Source of the DNA: Nitzschia sp. pyKryTriq1
Lineage: Eukaryota; Bacillariophyta; Bacillariophyceae; Bacillariales; Bacillariaceae
Assembly (NCBI GenBank): GCA_956465555.1
Contig: OY101122.1
Coordinates: 569,001 to 633,000 of the forward strand
Reading direction: 5' to 3'
Length of the DNA: 64,000 nt
Position numbers and translations under genes: made by a program. Below the pieces are notes generated by a model, which was given only the letters and a program-made list of their open reading frames with translations, made no database searches and was not told where the DNA came from. Shown here piece after piece: positions 44,464 through 54,944 of the stretch. Every line of letters begins with the position of its first letter. The stretch's first letter is position 1.

Positions 44464-47311
44464 TCAATTTGCTTCCTCTCCGTCTGGAGATACATCATCG
44501 AGTACCTTGGCACGCTTCTCTGGTTTCGTCGGTTCAAGGTCGACGTTCTTCTCAATACTTCGCTTCCCTTTCTTTTCGTCAACGAAATCTTCACTGTCAG
44601 AATCACCGACGGGCGGGGTCTTGTTGGACAGCATTCTTAGCTTCAAAACATTTGGTTCAACACACTCGTCGCTGCTAGAATCGCTGTCAAGTGGGTTGGG
44701 AACACTCGGGTCGACTTCTGCAGTTTCTTTGGAGCCTCCGGTGACACTTTCGGAATTTTTCGCAGCTTGATCAATCACGTCGTCAAACTCGTGTTCGGCT
44801 TCATCCTCGTCTTGTTCGCTAGGTTCACCAGATGCTGAAGGAACATCATCTTGATACCGACGCTGCTCATCCAATAGAATCTCGCGCTCAGCGATCATGC
44901 GGAGTTCTTCACTTACATAAAGATTGGAGAAGAGCTCACAGAAGCGATGAGGGGCAGGATGACGAAAGAGACATTCAGCAAAAAGCATGGGGTTCTTCTG
45001 AGAGGTAGAGAGAAATCGATTGAAAAAGTTCGTGCAGAATGTGATCAATTCTCGGAAATCCTTCTGGTCGTTACTGATTGAAGCGTCGCCAAGAATTCTC
45101 CCTGCGGTGACGACAAGATGGATGTTAAAGAGCATTGGCTCCAGAGTCACCTCGCGGCACCCTAATGGATTGATCGGAACTCCAGCCTCTTGTACTTCCG
45201 GGACAACTAGCTCAGTTCTGGCAATTCGCAAGAACATAGCAAGAATCCTGTGATTGACACTAGCAGAATTGATCTTGTACTGTCCAAGAAGATGAGTGTA
45301 CATAGAAATAAGATGATTCGACACAATTTTTCGACAGAAATACCCTTTCACGTCAAACTGAGCGGCAGTCGCTTTCATTTTTCCCACTTTGTCGTTCCGT
45401 TCTTTGATTCCCATATCTGTGATGGTCAGACACTCTCGCTGATTCATATCGAGCAGTCTTAGGGAGACATGACAAAGTTCGACCAAGTCACACAAGTACT
45501 CTCTTGTAGAGATTCCTGGGGACCACCTACTGAGAAGCCTAGGAAGCTTGTCGATGGGCTCGGCACAATAAAACAACCGATCCAAGAGTCCCCTTGCCAT
45601 GATGCTTTCAGTCTCGTCCTCCGAGGCATGCATGTCCTGGAGCAAATGCATCATTTCACTGTAGAGCGCAACAGCTTGTGCGAGACGGGCGTGATTCTTG
45701 TGTTGGTAGAAGGTGTCGGTTGATGTCAAGACCAGATTGAACGTAAAGACGTCCATCGTGAATATAAGTTGACCAAGCTTTCTGTTTTTTCGTGATAGTC
45801 TCCACCATTGGCAGAAAAACCAGACAATACGAAAAAAGACAACCTTATCGCCCACTTCAAGTCTATGCGAATCTCGCCGGAACTCATTTTTAAGGGACTT
45901 CATGACTGGACCATAGCAATCCCTGACAAAACGCTGACAAAAATTGTGCAAGCTTTCATTTGCACGTTGCGTAGCAGGTCCATCTTCAGTGTATGCTTTT
46001 CGACAATAAGACAGAAGGCCTTTTCCAGATCCGATGAAAGGCTCGGCCTTCCTATTTTTCCTTGTGGCAGATGTCGAACCTTGGTTGGATGTTTGACTTT
46101 TCGCTGCCGCGACAAAAGACGTTTTCCCATCACGCTTCTGCTTCATCCAGGTCCCCCCAAAGTGACCATGCCTTGCGCTTGCAATCGATCGAAGGTGAAG
46201 CTGCTCTTGTTTCAGTTTTGCTGCCAGGGTGGAAGTTTTCGTGGAGGCGGTCTCGTGGGGCAGGTGAACCCGCGCGACAGCAGCAGGGTCTTGTGTCTTG
46301 AGCAAATGGTGGAGGATCTCCATCATGAGTAGATTATATTGCGCATTCTCACGAGCCTCCATATCCTGAGCCAGTACCAAGAGAATCTCTAGAACCAGTT
46401 CTTTCTCGAAAAGGGCAATTAGCTCTTGATGAAGCTGATTACTTTGCCGAGAGGCATCCGAAGAGGCTGAACATGAAGGGTGTTAGGGCAAAGCAGGAGC
46501 CGACATCCCGAGAATTCAAGATTTTGCGCATTCCGTGGTAGCACTTACTATTCAAAAGAGTCTCGGCCGCGAGCAGGTTCCGGAACAGATGGAAAACTAA
46601 TTCAATAGTTAGGTGGTCCGCGTCAGTTCGTGAAGCGCCACTCCTAGAAAGCGGCTCGGCCAACAGGGAAACGAAAACGGAGAGGAGACCAGTCCCATGC
46701 TTGGAGGAGTGATGAGAGGAATGGTGTGCAACAATCCGCTTGTAATCCAAGAGCAGCTGGGCCTGCTCGAGCGCATTCTCTCGCAATTTGATCTGATGGG
46801 CGACGACAGCTTGAGCAGTTTTGCTGGATGTATCGATGATCATCCTGCCTGCCCCCTTGGTGCTTTCTGCAAGCGGCTTGGTCAAGATGACAAGTATCTT
46901 TACCACAGTGAGGACGATGGCTGTGTCGTACCGGCATGTCACCACCAGCGGTAGCAATTTCTGCTCAACCACCTTCCATTTGCCGATGAGCAACGAGATA
47001 GGGCGGAACGCGTCGTCGTCCCGTCGCAGTGCGCGTTGCAGATCCTGGAGCCAGTTCAAGCAGTCAGTGACAGGAACGAGCTCGTCCCCTTCGCCGGTAG
47101 TGGTGCCAATCACTCCACACACCAGCAGCAGCTCATCGACTATTTCTTTCTCGACAATCATCTTGCTGTCGAAAGACGTCTCGCCAGGTTTGCCGGGAGT
47201 GATGATGTTCTTGTTCAAGGCTTTCTGTGCTCGAACGCCTGCATCTGAACCCAGAGCTTCCTTCATAGAACGCTTGTTCGAGCTGCCGGAAGCCTCCTTC
47301 GCAGTTGCCAT
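44464..47311 (-). CDS. TIMELESS: TIMELESS/Tof1/Swi1 replication-fork protection protein
   Basis: Two exons, 47311-46549 and 46424-44464, 907 residues. The intron was placed from a GTAAGT donor and a CATCAAG acceptor, giving LAAETLLN|KLIALFEKELVLEILLVLAQ, which fits the family. The N-terminal TIMELESS domain is recognisable (ELLLVCGVIGTT, WLQDLQRALRRDDD ... HLTIELVFHLFRNLLAAE, AQYNLLMMEILHHLL). The middle is helical and the C-terminus is acidic (SDSEDFVDEKKGKRS). With TIPIN/Csm3 and CLASPIN/Mrc1 the family travels with the replisome, pauses stalled forks and supports the S-phase checkpoint in the nucleus. It is shorter than the animal protein, lacking the far C-terminal part, as is usual in fungi and protists. 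Confidence 0.9.
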
Positions 47312-48861
47312 TGTCTACCTATAAAAGCTATAGCGGCCTTGATCGATCTCGTGAAATTAATAGTGGTGTCATTGTTTCATCTTTCAGCTCGATGCCGTCT
47401 GAATCCTCCGCGACGAGCGAGAAAGAGGGGAGTACCTGGTACCGGTACGAACAGTACACAGTACCCCGGTCCCGGCGTACCGGTACAGCGTAGACTACGA
47501 GTAAGTACCACTACGGCACCCGTGGACCTGGTTAATGTACCATGTACTGTACTGTACAAAGTACCTACCAACTACCGGTACCTGGTCTACCAGGTACCAG
47601 GTACCGGTGTACCGGTACCAGGTACTTGTACCATACCTGGACTGCGACGAATTTTTGGCGCGCAAAATATCATGTCACCAAGAAGTACCAGGTACTGGTA
47701 CCAGGTACTGCACTGTACCAGGTACAGTGAAGATAATATCATCCAGGGATGCTACTGGATGTACAACAACGTAGGCCCCAGTACATAACCTACGTACACC
47801 ATCTCCCGCACTCGCCGACCCTCCCTCCCATACCCCCTCAGTACCAGTACACCCTACCGCGATAGCGCTAGTAATAGACATTATTTTCCCAGCATGCTTT
47901 AGCCTGCCGGTCTCAGACTTTCCCAGCATGCTTTAGCCTGCCGGTCTCAGACTTTTAATTTAATTGGCGCCGCCCCCCTCCGCTGCCGTCCATTGGATAT
48001 TCTTGGGTAACACCCATCCAAACCGCTAGTTATTATTACTATCACATTAGACTTCATCAGAGGCGCAGAATCGGCAGGATTGGCAGGATGTCCCCGATAT
48101 TAGTTATATAGTATGCAGAATTCTCTTAAGACAAAACATGACGGTGGGAGGAAGATACTAGACTTTGCCTTTCTAGATCAAATTGCGTGTTGACTGGCTC
48201 GCATGTTATACTCGGGAACAGGTAATGACGGTAGGAAGATCAATCATCTGTTCTTTCATCGAAGGGAGAATCCAGAGGTGGAGGAGATGGCGTTTCTACC
48301 AATATCCTGGAGATTCTGCGCCTCAGATGTTCCAATTTCTGCTGAACTCCTCTCTAATCCGGCTCAATATACAGCTCCTCCTCAAATTCCCGTGCTCTTC
48401 TGGATTCATCTTGGTAGCTTTCCCACAGGATTCTACTTGTAGACCGGGTATTTGTGATAATTGGCTTCACGATAGATCCCTTACGATAGATCCCTTTGGG
48501 TTGTGTAGTTTTATAGTTGCAGCCTTCGTCCTCGAAGGACTCATTCGAACGCTAGGACTTCCCTGTCCGTCTTCCTTCCACGGGTAACCTGTCGATTGTG
48601 GGAATTGCTGAGAATTTAGGGATGCGCACAATTTTAATTGTTCGTTTTGGGGAAGTCGAAAATCAGATTTCAACGAATTTTGGGCTACTGTACGAAAAAT
48701 ACTGTACGGGTATTTCGCGCGACGGGGTCTTAATCCAGTACCTGTACGGTATTAATACCAGGTACCGGTACAGTACTTGTATGGGTAATCTTACGTAAAA
48801 CAATCTCACATCTCAATCTTGAATCATCATCAATCATCACCATCCTCTTTTATCTTTTATC
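47312..48861. other. Palindrome-rich intergenic region with short duplications
   Basis: It separates the divergent TIMELESS and TBP genes. From 47430 to 47730 it is packed with GGTACC, TACCGGTA and CCAGGTACC palindromes. A 37-bp unit containing CCCAGCATGCTTTAGCCTGC is repeated in tandem at about 47885-47957. TATAGTATG near 48107 and GTACGGTATTAATACC near 48745 are of the same style. Open frames of up to 149 codons occur but read as noise. Confidence 0.55.
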
Positions 48862-49728
48862 ATGTCCTCCGCTACTCCAGCAGCAAACGCTGAACCTGTA
48901 TCGGCAGAAAGGTTCGGAAAATCGCAAAGCATAATTACCACTGATCCAAAAATTGCTCACACGCCAAGTTTAGCGGGTTCTGTAATTGAGTGTCACGATG
49001 AAGTAGGGGACCGAACTTTGCTCATTCGCATCCAAAACATTGCTTCGACCGCCAACTTAGGGGTTCGATTGGACTTAAAAAAGATCGCTTTGAAATGTCG
49101 CAATACAGAATTCAACCCACGACGCTTTGGGGCTGTTATCATGAGGTTACGCGAGCCCCGCGCTACGGCTCTGATTTTTGCAAGTGGTAAGATTTGTGTC
49201 ACGGGCGTGAAAAGTACGCATGATGCAACGTTGGCTTGCAAAAAGTTCCACTACATTATCGAACGCATCGGATTCAAACCGAAGGAATATATGGACTTCA
49301 AAGTTCAGAATATTGTGGGCACCGCAGACCTTGGGTTTCCTATCCGGCTGGAAGGCCTCGTCTACGCTCACTCGGCGTTCGCTTCATTTGAACCCGAGGT
49401 AAGTTTTCTTCCAGTGTGGTGAAGCGTGGAATCATGGATACACGGGGCCTTCTGACGTACTCGTTATCACGTACAGCTTTTTCCTGGCCTCATTTATCGA
49501 CTGGTCAATCCTCGAGTCGTTTTCTTAATTTTTGTCAGCGGAAAGATTGTCATTACGGGTGCCAAAAAAGAGTCAGACCTATCAATGGCACTGGCAAAAC
49601 TGTATCCCGTCCTTCTGGAGTTCAAGAAAGTACAGACGGCGGCTGGGCCTGAGTCTGTCGGCCAGCTTGCGATAGGCAATCAGAGAGCATCTACAGGGAC
49701 GACAGAAAAAAGAATGGAGGAAGTCTAA
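48862..49728 (+). CDS. TBP: TATA-box-binding protein
   Basis: Two exons, 48862-49398 and 49477-49728, joined across a 78-bp intron (GAG|GTAAGT ... TACAG|CTT), giving 262 residues. The conserved core has two imperfect repeats: [20 protein letters not shown] ... [13 protein letters not shown] ... [15 protein letters not shown], and [20 protein letters not shown] ... [13 protein letters not shown] ... [17 protein letters not shown]. The N-terminal 50 residues are short and variable. It binds the minor groove of TATA-type promoters and nucleates transcription by RNA polymerases I, II and III. A 34-residue tail after the core ([16 protein letters not shown]...) is an extension beyond most TBPs. 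The start is the first ATG after the GC-poor leader. Confidence 0.97.
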
Positions 49729-50009
49729 TCGTGCAGCGGAAAATCACCTCGAACGCGGGTGATGAAAGCTGGGAACGCCATGCCTGATCTTTTCGTCCCG
49801 AATCATGGGTGGCTCATGGGTGGCATATTGCGCTAGCCTTTAGCAAGCAACTATTAGAATGCAGTTGTACTTCAAACCCGCGCCATTATTTTGTCCGCAA
49901 AACGAACCAAACTTTCGTTTGTAGAATCGCAGAAAAAGTCGTATGCTGTCTTTTAATATACTACCGGAGAACCGACAAAGTTTCCTTTGTGCTGATCGAC
50001 TAATTGTAT

Positions 50010-50301
50010 TCACTTCACATCGAAGCCTTCATCTCGCAGACACATTTTGTGTGCTTCGATTAATTTCACACAGTCTGGATCTTCTTCACCCTTGAAAACG
50101 ACGCATTCATCTCTGGCTTTCTTAGTATCCGGACAGCAGCAGCAAATAGGCTTCCCTGTTTTGATACCAAGTTTTTTCTTTGGCTTGGCCTTTCAATCGA
50201 AAAAATTATGAGAGCGCCGACTCAATGTAGCTGCACGTGTGGGGGCGAACAAATGTTTCACTCACCACCTCAGCAGCCGGCACGGATGCTGATTGTCCCA
50301 T
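50010..50301 (-). CDS. COX17: COX17 copper chaperone for cytochrome c oxidase
   Basis: Two small exons, 50301-50266 ([12 protein letters not shown]) and 50189-50010, joined in phase 0 across a 76-bp GT-AG intron: 71 residues. The second exon matches the family from end to end: [20 protein letters not shown], then [12 protein letters not shown] and a short tail. The copper-binding CC pair and the twin C-x9-C cysteines are present. Known role: carries Cu(I) in the mitochondrial intermembrane space and hands it to SCO and COX11 for building cytochrome oxidase. It is imported through the MIA40 disulfide relay without a cleavable pre-sequence. The gene is easily missed because neither exon is long. 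It converges with TBP. Confidence 0.95.
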
Positions 50302-51262
50302 ATTTTTCAGTTTCCTCTACAAGTATTTCAGAGTGTCTTGCAATATAGAGGCTTTGCTTTCTTTGTTGGTGTCGTGGGGCTCTTACGGGGTCGGAGGAAA
50401 GGGAAGAGAGCCAACAGATGAGTTAGTACACAGTGTTGTCGACCGGTATGTACAAGTTGCTCAAGACATCGCATCCTCGTCATCCTCCGCCTCCTGCCTC
50501 CTTCGTCGTTCCCTGTTTTCTTCAGGTGTGACGTGGAGATTTGCAGGGAAGAATCGAGTTAGTCGCCCCGACTTGCAGTCTGTCTCGCTGCAGGGCGCTG
50601 CGGTGGGCACAGATGTACCAGTACCGGTAGGAATAATCTTGGCGATATGATACTCACAATCAGATAGACCACCATGACAGATGGTCGATTGTAATCGTCA
50701 CGTTGTGAGGGCCCATGTGCGGTCCTACCTACACAACAATCAATCAGAGAAGACTAAAATAGTTTTCCGCCCAGCTAGTACGGGTAGACTACCTGGTACC
50801 GGTAGTCGATTTGGCGAAGATTAGAAAATTTTTGTCGTTGAATATCGCGGGAAAAGTTAGTCGAAGGAATCAAGCCATTTTTGAATCAGTACCCTTAACT
50901 ACAGTACTTGCACCCCGCCCAGTACGATGATCATCAAACTCATCCAACCGAGCCTCGGGAAATGCAGCACTTTCTTCTTGCAACAGGTATAGTCTAGTCT
51001 ATTATTGCGGGTGTGAATTAAAGTCAACCGAGGAAGGAAAGGTCCCTAAAAGGAGGTGGTCAAGAGAAACAGCCCACTAAAGCGTCTCCTTCCAATTTCC
51101 GATCTGTACAAGACTATCTCTGGTACTAATTATGATAGATCTTAGCAGTGCCCTCTAGTGTGGTCTCGGATATTATGGGTCAGATCAGTGAATTGTCCTC
51201 TTTCTTCTTGTTGATCGATCCATCTCTCTGCAGTAGTACCGGTAGTCAACCCGACTTTTGGG
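50302..51262. other. Intergenic region, no gene seen
   Basis: The COX17 promoter lies at the left end and the 3' end of the NDUFAF3 gene at the right. A plus-strand open frame through 50237-50650 overlaps the COX17 first exon antisense and shows no domain. Palindromes TACCGGTA occur near 50620 and 50795. Confidence 0.45.
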
Positions 51263-51826
51263 TCATATTTCGCCTCTGGGAGGTAGAATCAATGCTGCAC
51301 CTACCATACGGTCCTCACCATTTAGCACGTTGAACGTTCCCATCGCATTCGGTAAGTCCATTGGCTCGACGACCACTGTATTATGTTCAGCCTGCAATTC
51401 CTGACGAATTTTGGCGACAAGTGAGGGCGAAATCGTGGAGGCACTTCCGATGAAAAAGTATTCTAGCTTGGGGCGAAGCAGACGAAGTGGTGCAAGTTTG
51501 TCGAGTGTGATATCATCGGGGCGTCTTACATTCCACAGATAGCATGCTGATGGCAGAGCAATGATAGACCCGGCCATGTGCACGATTCCTTTGGACTCCA
51601 GAATATTCTGGTCTCTTGGATCCATGTTCTTGACAGCGTTACTGACATCAAAGCCGGAATTTCCGTGTGCGTGTAAAATTATTTTCGGTGCTCCGAAATT
51701 GTGTGCAAGTGAATCACCCAAAAGATCCGTGCCGTGTCCGTCCCAGCTGAAATGTCGGTAAGGGTAGGGTCGCTTCGTGCTCACTTTGCCACCAAAGGCT
51801 TGGATATATCTTTTTGCAGCTCTCAT
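51263..51826 (-). CDS. NDUFAF3: NDUFAF3-like complex I assembly factor (Mth938 fold)
   Basis: Single exon, 187 residues from the ATG at 51826 (MRAAKRYIQAFGGK). The frame is open further upstream but without another good start. The fold motifs of the NDUFAF3/AAMDC family are present in order: IVHMAGSIIALPSACYLW, ITLDKLAPLRLL, LEYFFIGSAS and the end EPMDLPNAMGTFNVLNGEDR MVGAALI in one run. In mitochondria NDUFAF3 works with NDUFAF4 in early assembly of the Q-module of respiratory complex I. The first 40 residues are basic and poor in acidic residues (KRPYPYRHF), compatible with a mitochondrial pre-sequence, though weakly. The neighbouring COX17 gene also serves respiratory-chain assembly, but co-regulation is not shown. 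Confidence 0.85.
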   Translation of the reverse strand: MRAAKRYIQAFGGKVSTKRPYPYRHFSWDGHGTDLLGDSLAHNFGAPKIILHAHGNSGFDVSNAVKNMDPRDQNILESKGIVHMAGSIIALPSACYLWNVRRPDDITLDKLAPLRLLRPKLEYFFIGSASTISPSLVAKIRQELQAEHNTVVVEPMDLPNAMGTFNVLNGEDRMVGAALILPPRGEI

Positions 51827-52482
51827 TTTCTGATTCTCGCATGAACGGGCTTGCGCGATGAATTGTACGAACAGCAATTAAACTTAATTTCCGGTTCCAG
51901 TCGGTACGAGTACGTAGTCTAGAGCAACTCTCTAGTAATAGAGTACATCGTGATGATTGTGGCAAACGCCTTTATGTATTACGAATACTCTACTCGTACT
52001 CTCTAGAGAGTAGAGAGAGAGGGCGACGGGCGGGGAACATGTTGGTTGCGTGTTCATGGTTCATGCATCATCCTCTTTTCTTTTCTGTGTACAAGTACAG
52101 TACCGGGCGTTTCCTGCAAGTTACGTGTTCAGGTGAGAAAATACAATCAGGTTATGAGCTCAACATTTTCGGCGCGTGAGAGAGGAAATCAAGTTGTCGC
52201 CCAGCACGAACACGGAATTTTCGCCGTCCGGATATATTAATCCTGTGTCCTGTGCTTCCCTCTTCGCTCATCTTTTACCGTATTATTATATTCTACCGGT
52301 ACGGTACAAGTAGCGGTAGAGAGGAAGAGAAGGTACTGTAGTCTGTTACAATACATGTAGTCTACCTGCACGAGTACCAGGTAATCATACATGCAACATC
52401 GGAGATACACTTCACCAAGTAAACGTAAGGACCGTGGAAAGGCTCAACTCGTACGAGTACCGGTACAGGTAGTGATAGAGTC
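51827..52482. other. Intergenic region with CTCTAGAG/GTACCGGTAC motifs
   Basis: Divergent promoters of NDUFAF3 and the golgin. It holds CTACTCGTACTCTCTAGAGAG near 51990 and several TACCGGTAC motifs from 52290 to 52475, the last ending 12 bp before the golgin start. No ORF is supported. Confidence 0.5.
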
Positions 52483-54908
52483 ATGTCCCGTTGGCTGAAT
52501 GGATTGAATCAAGTTTCGACCCTCTTGGAGAAACTAGATGATAAAGTCGAAAATGTGGTTGAAGAGAGAGCCATTAATACCGACGACGACGACGACGACG
52601 ATGTTGGCGACAGCCACGGTGCTATGATCGACGATATTTTGTCTAAGCGTGGTCTCGCTGCAGACTCGAAGGACGAGGTGGACGAGATGCATGGCATGGA
52701 CGACGGCGAGGACTCTGAAGTTCAACCCGCAACTTCGTCAGGCGTGAAGAGTGACAACGCCGGTGGCGATGTCCAGATGCCTCAAAGCGGCTTATCGAGG
52801 GCTCCATCCGCTGGTACTGGTCGACCAGTGGAACCAGATGATGGCCACCCTGATAGTACCTCCATGCTTCCAAGCACAGAAGAACACCCAGAAACTTCAC
52901 TATCGGCGCAGACATCTCCCAACGAAAACTCTGAAAAGAGACCAGATATTGGTAGCGGCACCGTCAATGATACGGCGTCGGAAAAAATGATTCAGTCTGT
53001 CTCCCGTCACGGAAACCCGTCAAGATCGAAAAAGGAAATCGAACTGTCAGTGGCGTCCAAGGAGGCTCAGAAGGAAGTTCGCGTTCTCCGTCGACACGTC
53101 GTCAAGCTTAACGAAAATCTGGAACAAGCGGAAAACGAAATTGCTGCTCTTCGAGACGAGCTGGGTCGCGCTGCTGAACGAATGGAAAAGGACAGAGGCA
53201 GGGCAAAGGAACAAAAAGAGGTAGCACAAAAAATACACCTGGACGAATTGGATGTACAGAGGAAGCAACATGAACAAGCACTCAAGGATCAAAAGATTCG
53301 ATTCGAAGGACAACTGCAGAGCTACAAATCAAAGCTCTCAGAAATGGAGAATCAGCGAAAACAAGAAGGAGGGGACTGGAATAAGGAGATCGCTCAAGCC
53401 TTTCAGCGTGAGCAAGAAATGAGCAATCGAGCGGCGTTTCTGGAGTAAGTACGGTTTCATAGAATTTCGATGGAATATCAAGTAGTTGTTCCTTACTTTC
53501 CCCTTTGATGTGGAATTTAGGGACGAGAAAACCGTCTTGCTCAATCAAATTTCGACACTACAGAGTCAGCAAGCCGCACTTGGCTCAAGGGTTGAGTCCT
53601 TGACACAGGCATCAGAAAATGCAATGGCTCGGGAGAGAGAGGCGGAGGACCGACTGGATGCTACACTCAGCCAGCATGCCAGGCAGATTAGTCAACGTCA
53701 GGTGAGTTCATCGTCGTCTTGCACTTGATAATGCGACGTGAAACACTTTTGAATTTATCCTTTCCGCGGTTGCTTTCACCACAGGCACGAGAGGCTGACC
53801 TAGAACGCACAATACACGAGCTAAATTCTGCCCTTGCGACGATGGCTGACAAACAGGGAACTTCAAACCCCCCGTCCGATTGCAGCAAGTCCGTAGGCGG
53901 GGTGTCGCTCGAGGCTCGAGTCGAATTGCTTGAGAGTGACTTGAGTGCTGCTACGTCACAGCTTGCGCATGAAAAAGAACGGGTACGAGAAATGATATTG
54001 ATGCCTAGCTTTGATTGAATTTTACATTTCATCTCATAACTTTCTTCTATCCAATTAGAATAAGGTCTTGCACCAACAGCTGGTCGAAATGTCCAAAGAG
54101 ACCACAAAAGAAGCATCTGTGGCTCAGGTGAAGCTATTAGAGTATCAGCGGCAAGTCGCCGAGATGGAGTTGACTATTTCAAGGCTGGGGGTGAATTTAC
54201 GAGATGCGCAAAAAGAAGGACCAAACGATGGAATAGATAATCCTGACGCGAGCGAGGACGAGATGAAACAGCAGGTCAGACTTCTTTCTGAGGAAGTAGT
54301 TCGTCTGCGTGACAAACTGGGGAACAACTCTGGAGAATTACTAGCGCTCAAAAGCCGCCTCCACGCGGCTCTTCAGCGTGCATCGAAGGCGGAAGAGGAG
54401 CTTGCTACTGCAACGGGCCGAGTAGGGAATGACGTGTATGACTCCTTGGAACGGGCAACTGGCAACAGGGGCCCATTGCGGAGACAAGCTGGCGGATCAC
54501 ATAGCTCTACCATACGGTCAGTGATGAGGTTAAATCCCGGGCAAGGTGACAGAACAGAACAAATCGGAAAGGTAGTTGATGCAGTCGATAGTTTCACGGT
54601 GACTACCGGTGAGTTTTTAGATGGTTACGCCCTTGTGTCCCTCTTCTCTCCTCTATAAGCTAACACCCTTTTCTTTTTCCTTTCAAGGGAAGTACCTTCG
54701 AAGGAACCCCATGGCAAGAGCGGGTTTCATCGTTTACCTTCTTCTTATACATCTTTGGACTTTCGTGCTCCTTTTTTTTCACGCACACAATTTTGAGAGC
54801 ATACAAGGTGATTACAATTATGTTTCAGTGGGACCCAACGCGCTCCTAGAGCAACATAAGCAGATCGCCGACAGAGCAGTGGCAAAAATAAAGTCTGGTA
54901 GCAATTGA
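52483..54908 (+). CDS. Golgin-84/CASP-like Golgi tethering protein
   Basis: Five exons: 52483-53444, 53521-53701, 53785-53982, 54059-54608, 54688-54908; introns 65-83 bp, 703 residues. It begins MSRWLNGLNQVSTLLEKLDD, similar in layout to the amphipathic start of plant golgin-84. An acidic disordered region (with a DDDDDD tract) follows, then long coiled coils from about residue 180 to 560. The extreme C-terminus has one membrane helix (GFIVYLLLIHLWTFVLLFFH) at about 643-663 with RRNPMAR before it, the tail-anchor architecture of golgin-84 and CASP. Such proteins tether vesicles at the Golgi rim, often with Rab1 and COG. Which of the two subfamilies it belongs to is not settled. Confidence 0.87.
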
Positions 54909-54944
54909 GAGAACTTGGTAAATGCGAAACACCACATAATAAGA

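Noticed and set aside
47339-47788. Plus-strand frame of 149 codons upstream of TBP
   Set aside because: It reads through palindromic GTAC-rich DNA and encodes a Tyr/Pro/Gly/Thr-rich string typical of translated repeats.
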